Assembly (NCBI GenBank): GCA_030594905.1
Contig: JAUVEF010000029.1
Coordinates: 1-9,539 of the forward strand
Source: Methanosarcinales archaeon
GTDB lineage: Archaea; Halobacteriota; Methanosarcinia; Methanosarcinales; Methanogasteraceae
DNA: 9,539 bases
Reading direction: 5' to 3'
Positions within the stretch are counted from its first letter, which is position 1. Each line of letters opens with the position of its first letter. A program made the position numbers and the translations under genes. The notes under the pieces are model-generated. The model did not search any database. It was not told where the DNA came from and saw only the letters and a list, made by a program, of their open reading frames with translations. This document shows, in pieces, positions 6,394 through 9,539 of the stretch.

Positions 6394-7169
6394 CTATCTA
6401 CGGCAAAGGTGGGATTGGCAAGTCCAGCACAGCGTCAAACGTTGCCGCAGCGTGTGCTGACGAAGGGCGTTCAGTCACCATCATCGGCTGTGATCCAAAG
6501 AGCGACTCCTCGATCACGCTGCTAAGTGGCAAGCGGATTCCAACGGTAATGGACTTGATGCGACAAGGGGTTGAGCTATGCGAGGAAAACATCGTTCATG
6601 AGGGTTATAAGGGCGTTAAATGCGTGGAAGTTGGTGGACCTGAACCCGGCGTCGGCTGCGCGGGCAGGGGCATCATCATCGCCGTAAATGTGCTGCAAAA
6701 GGTCACATCCGCCATCAAGGACAGTGATCTCGTGATCTATGATGTGCCTGGCGACATTGTGTGTGGCGGCTTTGCGGCACCGATTCAGAAGAATCTGGTC
6801 AACGAGGCATACATTCTCTCATCTGGTGAATATATGCCAATTTATGCTGCAAACAACATCGCAAAGGGACTTCAAAAACTAAAAATGCCGCTGAGTGGTG
6901 TAATCTGCAATTCAAGAAACGTTACACGCGAAAAAGAGATTATAACTGAGTTTGCGTCTGGAATTGGGAGTGAACTCGTTGCATTTATACCAAAGGACGA
7001 CATCGTGCAGGAATGCGAGCGGGAAGGCTTCTCGGTCATCGAAAGAGCGCCGGATTCCGAGATCGCCGACGTATACCGAAAGCTTGCGACCGCGATCATG
7101 AATTGCGGAGAATCCACGACACCGGATCCGATGGATGATGCTCGCCTGCGTGAACTGATCAATGTGTAA
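6372..7169 (+). CDS. NifH-superfamily Fe-S ATPase (orphan nitrogenase-reductase-like protein)
   Basis: Homologue of the nitrogenase Fe protein family (NifH, BchL/ChlL, CfbC), homodimeric ATPases that pass electrons from a 4Fe-4S cluster at the dimer interface to a partner. The 265 residues show the P-loop [10 protein letters not shown] at 10-19 with signature lysines K12 and K17, switch I CDPKSDSS at 40-47, and [12 protein letters not shown] at 89-100 with cluster ligand C96 and R99. The second ligand C131 lies in [23 protein letters not shown] and the [18 protein letters not shown] region are also family-like. Odd: switch II reads DVPGD, where the relatives I recall have DVLGD. The partner genes nifD/nifK, bchN/B and cfbD are absent. 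Start ATG 6372 has GAGG upstream. CfbC (F430 synthesis) is the nearest functional alternative, but the divergence and lack of cfbD argue against a firm call. Confidence 0.85.
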   Translation: MYRARRIAIYGKGGIGKSSTASNVAAACADEGRSVTIIGCDPKSDSSITLLSGKRIPTVMDLMRQGVELCEENIVHEGYKGVKCVEVGGPEPGVGCAGRGIIIAVNVLQKVTSAIKDSDLVIYDVPGDIVCGGFAAPIQKNLVNEAYILSSGEYMPIYAANNIAKGLQKLKMPLSGVICNSRNVTREKEIITEFASGIGSELVAFIPKDDIVQECEREGFSVIERAPDSEIADVYRKLATAIMNCGESTTPDPMDDARLRELINV

Positions 7170-7193
7170 AAGAGCGTAGAAGGCTGTAAAATC

Positions 7194-8237
7194 ATGAACA
7201 AAACGGTCGTACTTGATATTCTCACAAATATCCTGAAATCGCAAGGGTATAGCGTAAAATTGCCTAATACGGGCAGGGATAGTCCGATGAACCTGCTGGA
7301 CCCGAGTCCCGCTGATTCGATGGTTGATCTGGTGGTGGAAAAGGATGGAAATACAACATACCTCCAGTGTGGAGAGACTGAAGATGATTTGCAGCGTTTT
7401 GGAAGCACAGCACGCGGATCTGCCGATGCTTTATTCATATCTGATGAAATCACTGATTGGACTGGCGTTTTTGCAGATCAGCACAGGATCAGGACGTGGG
7501 ATCGCGGCGAGCTTGAGACTCGCATAGGAAAGGCGATCCTTGCAGAAGCAGAAAACACGTATTATGATTTTCTGGGATCCACAAGCTACGGTCATGATAG
7601 ATACGATAGAAACAACGGGATTCGGATGCCGGAGAGTCCGGAAACTGCCGCTCACACCGTTGATGATGTCAGCTCGCGCAATCTGCTCCAGTTGCGATGC
7701 GCTCCGATCATGGTGGATGAAAAACGTGCGATATCGACTGCGAAGGGGTTTGTCGGCAATATAAGGAATATTGTCATCGAATTTGTGCCTTTTTGGAATT
7801 ACAAATGTGATGTTGACGGATATCAGCAACATAAAACGAAGATGGTGCATATATCAGCCCAGAATCTGGGTGCAATTAACGCCCTCAATAATCAGAAATA
7901 TGAATACATAAAGGAGATACACGATCAAATATCAGTTCCTTGCGAGAATTACGTGATAAAAAATTCGGTCATGTCAAAGGAAGAAGCTGAGAAACTGATA
8001 CTGAATGATGCAATCACGAGCAACACAAAAACCATGTCACTCACCAGTAAATCCGGCGATGCCATCATAACCGAGCACAAAACCATAAAACCAAGACCGG
8101 GGGATGTTACTCTCGAGGCTGAGCTGGTCTATCTGCCGTTCTGGGCGGTTGACGGTGCGAGCAGCAGCATCAAGATCAATGCCTGCGACGGTAGCGCTGC
8201 AACTGAACCGATCGACGATGATATCGAGTTTCTATAG
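7194..8237 (+). CDS. Unknown protein with nuclease-like N-terminus and two PFW motifs
   Basis: A 347-residue soluble protein, third in the operon, 24 bp after the NifH-like gene. Residues 1-116 have the pattern of a restriction-endonuclease-like (Mrr-type) fold: a helix ending in GYSV, the strand VDLVV (D45) followed by YLQCGE, then DALFISDEITD and WDRGELETRIGKAIL. The usual E-x-K is replaced by Q58-C-G60, so nuclease activity is unlikely. Residues 117-160 look like a linker. The C-terminal part has two similar blocks, EFVPFWNYKCDVDG at 196-209 and VYLPFWAVDG at 312-321, separated by a mostly charged helical and strand region; it ends with an acidic tail. Cysteines at 59, 169, 205, 255 (approximately) and 331 could bind metal, but no CxxC pair is seen. 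Block 7861-7920 is about 35 percent GC. I do not know a function; co-operation with the NifH-like ATPase is inferred from the operon. Confidence 0.7.
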   Translation: MNKTVVLDILTNILKSQGYSVKLPNTGRDSPMNLLDPSPADSMVDLVVEKDGNTTYLQCGETEDDLQRFGSTARGSADALFISDEITDWTGVFADQHRIRTWDRGELETRIGKAILAEAENTYYDFLGSTSYGHDRYDRNNGIRMPESPETAAHTVDDVSSRNLLQLRCAPIMVDEKRAISTAKGFVGNIRNIVIEFVPFWNYKCDVDGYQQHKTKMVHISAQNLGAINALNNQKYEYIKEIHDQISVPCENYVIKNSVMSKEEAEKLILNDAITSNTKTMSLTSKSGDAIITEHKTIKPRPGDVTLEAELVYLPFWAVDGASSSIKINACDGSAATEPIDDDIEFL

Positions 8238-8303
8238 ATATATAGGCAGCACCATCTTTTTACGTGTTCCAACTGATTTGTTTCACACGGAGACCTGCAA
8301 AAC
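8238..8303 (+). promoter_or_regulatory. Intergenic leader and possible promoter of cofH
   Basis: The 66-bp gap starts with the AT-rich ATATATAGG, continues with a T-run (CTTTTTAC, near 8255-8262) that could end the upstream operon, and contains GGAG at 8289-8292, 11 nt before the cofH ATG. A TATA element at 8238-8245 would place transcription near 8267. Separate transcription of cofH is plausible but not certain. Confidence 0.3.
8281..8296 (+). repeat. Leader element shared with the RhuM-like gene, copy 1
   Basis: TTTCACACGGAGACCT contains the putative ribosome binding GGAG of cofH. It matches 14 of 16 bases with the segment at 9449-9464 upstream of the RhuM-like gene. Confidence 0.4.
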
Positions 8304-9434
8304 ATGCTTCCCACAGACTTAATCGACCGCGCCCGCGCTGGTGAATGTACAAAAGAGGATGCAATACTGCTCACCAACGCACCGCTTCCCGAACTCTTTG
8401 GACTGGCAGATGAGCTACGCGCAGAAGCGGTCGGCGATACCGTGACATACATCCTCAACCGAAACATCAACTTCACGAGCCAGTGCATCGGGACGTGTAG
8501 ATTCTGCGCATTCAGAAACCAAAACGGCTACCGGATGGATATATCCGAGATCCTTGCGAAGGTGCGGGAGGCGGTTGGCACTGGCGCAACCGAGATCTGC
8601 ATTCAGGGCGGACTTCTCCCGGATATGCGACTGGATGGCTACTGCGAGATTCTTGAATCGATCAAATCCGAGTTTCCGGACATTCACCTGCATTCATGCT
8701 CACCGATGGAGGTTTACTATGCGGCAAGAGACGGTGTGGGCGTTAAAGACGCGCTTGTTGCGCTGAAAGGTGCAGGGCTTGACACGATGCCAGGAACCGC
8801 GGCTGAGATCCTTGTTGACCGGGTGCGCGAAAGAATATGTCCTGACAAGCTGAATACGGAAGAATGGGCAAGTGTCGTCAGGACTGCACACAATCTCGGT
8901 ATCAGAACGACTGCAACGATCATGTACGGGCACATCGAGACCATACAGGATCGAATCGAGCATCTCTTCCTTGTGCGGGATATCCAGAAGGAGACGGCTG
9001 GGTTCACAGAGTTTGTGCCGCTGCCGTTCATGCCGTACAACAACGAACTCGGAAGCGAGATGCTTGAGAGCGGCAATTACGGCATCACCGGAATCGACGA
9101 CCTGCGGATGCATGCGCTCGCACGAATCGTGCTCAACACCCACATCAAGAACATTCAGGCAAGCTGGGTGAAGCTCGGGACAAAACTCGCCCAGTACGCG
9201 CTCCATTGTGGCGCAAACGACCTTGGGGGGACTTTAATGGAAGAGAAGATATCAAAATCGGCAGGAGCAACGTCAGGCGAATATATGGCACCCGCGGAGT
9301 TTAATTGGATCATCAGAAAGGCGGGAAGGGTTCCGGCGGTGCGGGATACGATCTATTCACATCAAACTTTTCACAAAAGTTTGATCAAAAACTGCCCTCC
9401 GGGCGGGGTGGCGACTTCAATTACTACGGATTGA
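8304..9434 (+). CDS. cofH: CofH, F420 (FO) synthase subunit 2, radical SAM enzyme
   Basis: CofH couples the tyrosine-derived hydroxybenzyl group to 5-amino-6-ribitylaminouracil in a radical SAM reaction. CofG then closes the ring to the deazaflavin FO, precursor of coenzyme F420. The 376-residue product has NRNINFTSQC at 52-61 and the CxxxCxxC cluster site at C61, C65 and C68 (CIGTCRFCAF), which fits CofH. GGLLPD, HLHSCSPMEV, LKGAGLDTMPGTAAEIL and the C-terminal ANDLGGTLMEE region are also characteristic. ATG 8304 has GGAG 11 nt upstream. After GRVPAVRDTIY, where CofH proteins normally end, about 24 further residues (353-376) follow. They are encoded by a palindromic repeat, so the native C-terminus seems replaced or extended. 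cofG is not in this window. Confidence 0.95.
   Translation: MLPTDLIDRARAGECTKEDAILLTNAPLPELFGLADELRAEAVGDTVTYILNRNINFTSQCIGTCRFCAFRNQNGYRMDISEILAKVREAVGTGATEICIQGGLLPDMRLDGYCEILESIKSEFPDIHLHSCSPMEVYYAARDGVGVKDALVALKGAGLDTMPGTAAEILVDRVRERICPDKLNTEEWASVVRTAHNLGIRTTATIMYGHIETIQDRIEHLFLVRDIQKETAGFTEFVPLPFMPYNNELGSEMLESGNYGITGIDDLRMHALARIVLNTHIKNIQASWVKLGTKLAQYALHCGANDLGGTLMEEKISKSAGATSGEYMAPAEFNWIIRKAGRVPAVRDTIYSHQTFHKSLIKNCPPGGVATSITTD
9361..9406. repeat. Palindromic repeat element inside the 3' end of cofH
   Basis: A perfect inverted repeat, ATCAAACTTTT (9361-9371) and AAAAGTTTGAT (9375-9385) around loop CAC, is followed at once by a second hairpin, CTGCCC (9392-9397) and GGGCGG (9401-9406) around TCC. 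The two-hairpin layout resembles REP/MITE-like intergenic elements. It encodes CofH residues from 353 onward, the part with no counterpart in a typical CofH. Confidence 0.65.
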
Positions 9435-9448
9435 TGAAGTGCGGGTCA

Positions 9449-9464
9449 TTTCATACGGAGACTT
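9449..9464 (+). repeat. Leader element shared with cofH, copy 2
   Basis: TTTCATACGGAGACTT matches 14 of 16 bases of 8281-8296 and supplies GGAG at 9457-9460, 7 nt before the following ATG. Confidence 0.4.
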
Positions 9465-9467
9465 CCG

Positions 9468-9539
9468 ATGGCTGAAAATCTACCTGTAAAAAACGACTCT
9501 CAAATTCTCATTTACCAGACCGAAGGCGGTCAGACTAAA
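9468..9539 (+). CDS. Start of a RhuM-like protein, cut by the window edge
   Basis: An open frame from ATG 9468 to the edge gives 24 residues. The segment ILIYQTEGGQTK strongly resembles the N-terminus of RhuM-family proteins, which usually begin with a short variable stretch and then ILLYQTEDGKT-like residues. RhuM proteins are found on pathogenicity islands and other mobile or accessory DNA, and their biochemical role is poorly known. GGAG 7 nt upstream supports the start, which lies 33 bp after the cofH stop. With so few residues the family call rests on one motif. Confidence 0.55.
   Translation, partial: MAENLPVKNDSQILIYQTEGGQTK

Noticed and set aside
6372..7169. Calling the NifH-like gene nifH or cfbC outright
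   Set aside because: No nifD, nifK or cfbD is present, and the switch II proline plus sequence divergence make either symbol unsafe.
6872..7453. 193-codon minus-strand open frame across the NifH-like and third operon genes
   Set aside because: It lies wholly opposite genes with clear family motifs or operon context, its product has no recognisable motif, and no start signal was seen.

Overview
The window reads as a chromosomal segment of a euryarchaeon, most likely a methanogen or a methane/alkane-oxidising relative of the Methanosarcinales/Syntropharchaeia type (inference). The evidence is archaeal ribosomal protein uL11, an archaeal Pus10 tRNA pseudouridine synthase, the coenzyme F420 enzyme CofH, a NifH-superfamily ATPase, a GGTGAT Shine-Dalgarno sequence and TATA-type promoter boxes. 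No rRNA, tRNA, CRISPR array or transposase was seen. The window is densely coded; the longest gene-free stretch is about 260 bases (5893-6153).

Left part (1-4885), information processing. On the minus strand an RlmE 23S rRNA methyltransferase is followed 31 bp later by an iron-sulfur XPD/DinG-type DNA helicase that runs off the left edge. Head-to-head with rlmE, on the plus strand, lies a LarE-type sulfur transferase; its start is only about 11 bp from that of rlmE. It converges on a minus-strand unit, rpl11-pus10, whose two genes overlap by 11 bp.

Middle (4886-6153). Divergent from rpl11 is a stand-alone MoxR-type AAA+ ATPase. The shared upstream region carries a perfect tandem 12-bp repeat. 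Downstream of the ATPase is a non-coding stretch in which several distant segments can pair into one nested fold of about 140 nt, preceded by a TATA-like box at the expected distance. It is a candidate structured RNA.

Right part (6154-8237), the most intriguing block. It holds a compact three-gene plus-strand operon: a very acidic 79-residue helical protein, an orphan NifH-like iron-sulfur ATPase with both cluster cysteines but a Leu-to-Pro change in the switch II loop, and a 347-residue protein of unknown function. That protein has a degenerate nuclease-like N-terminus and two PFW motifs. No NifD/NifK, BchN/B or CfbD partner is present, so the NifH-like reductase may serve an undescribed partner.

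Right edge (8238-9539). cofH (F420 biosynthesis) has a C-terminus that appears to have been rewritten by a palindromic repeat. Just after it begins a RhuM-like gene, cut by the window edge, which hints that the chromosome passes into accessory DNA here.
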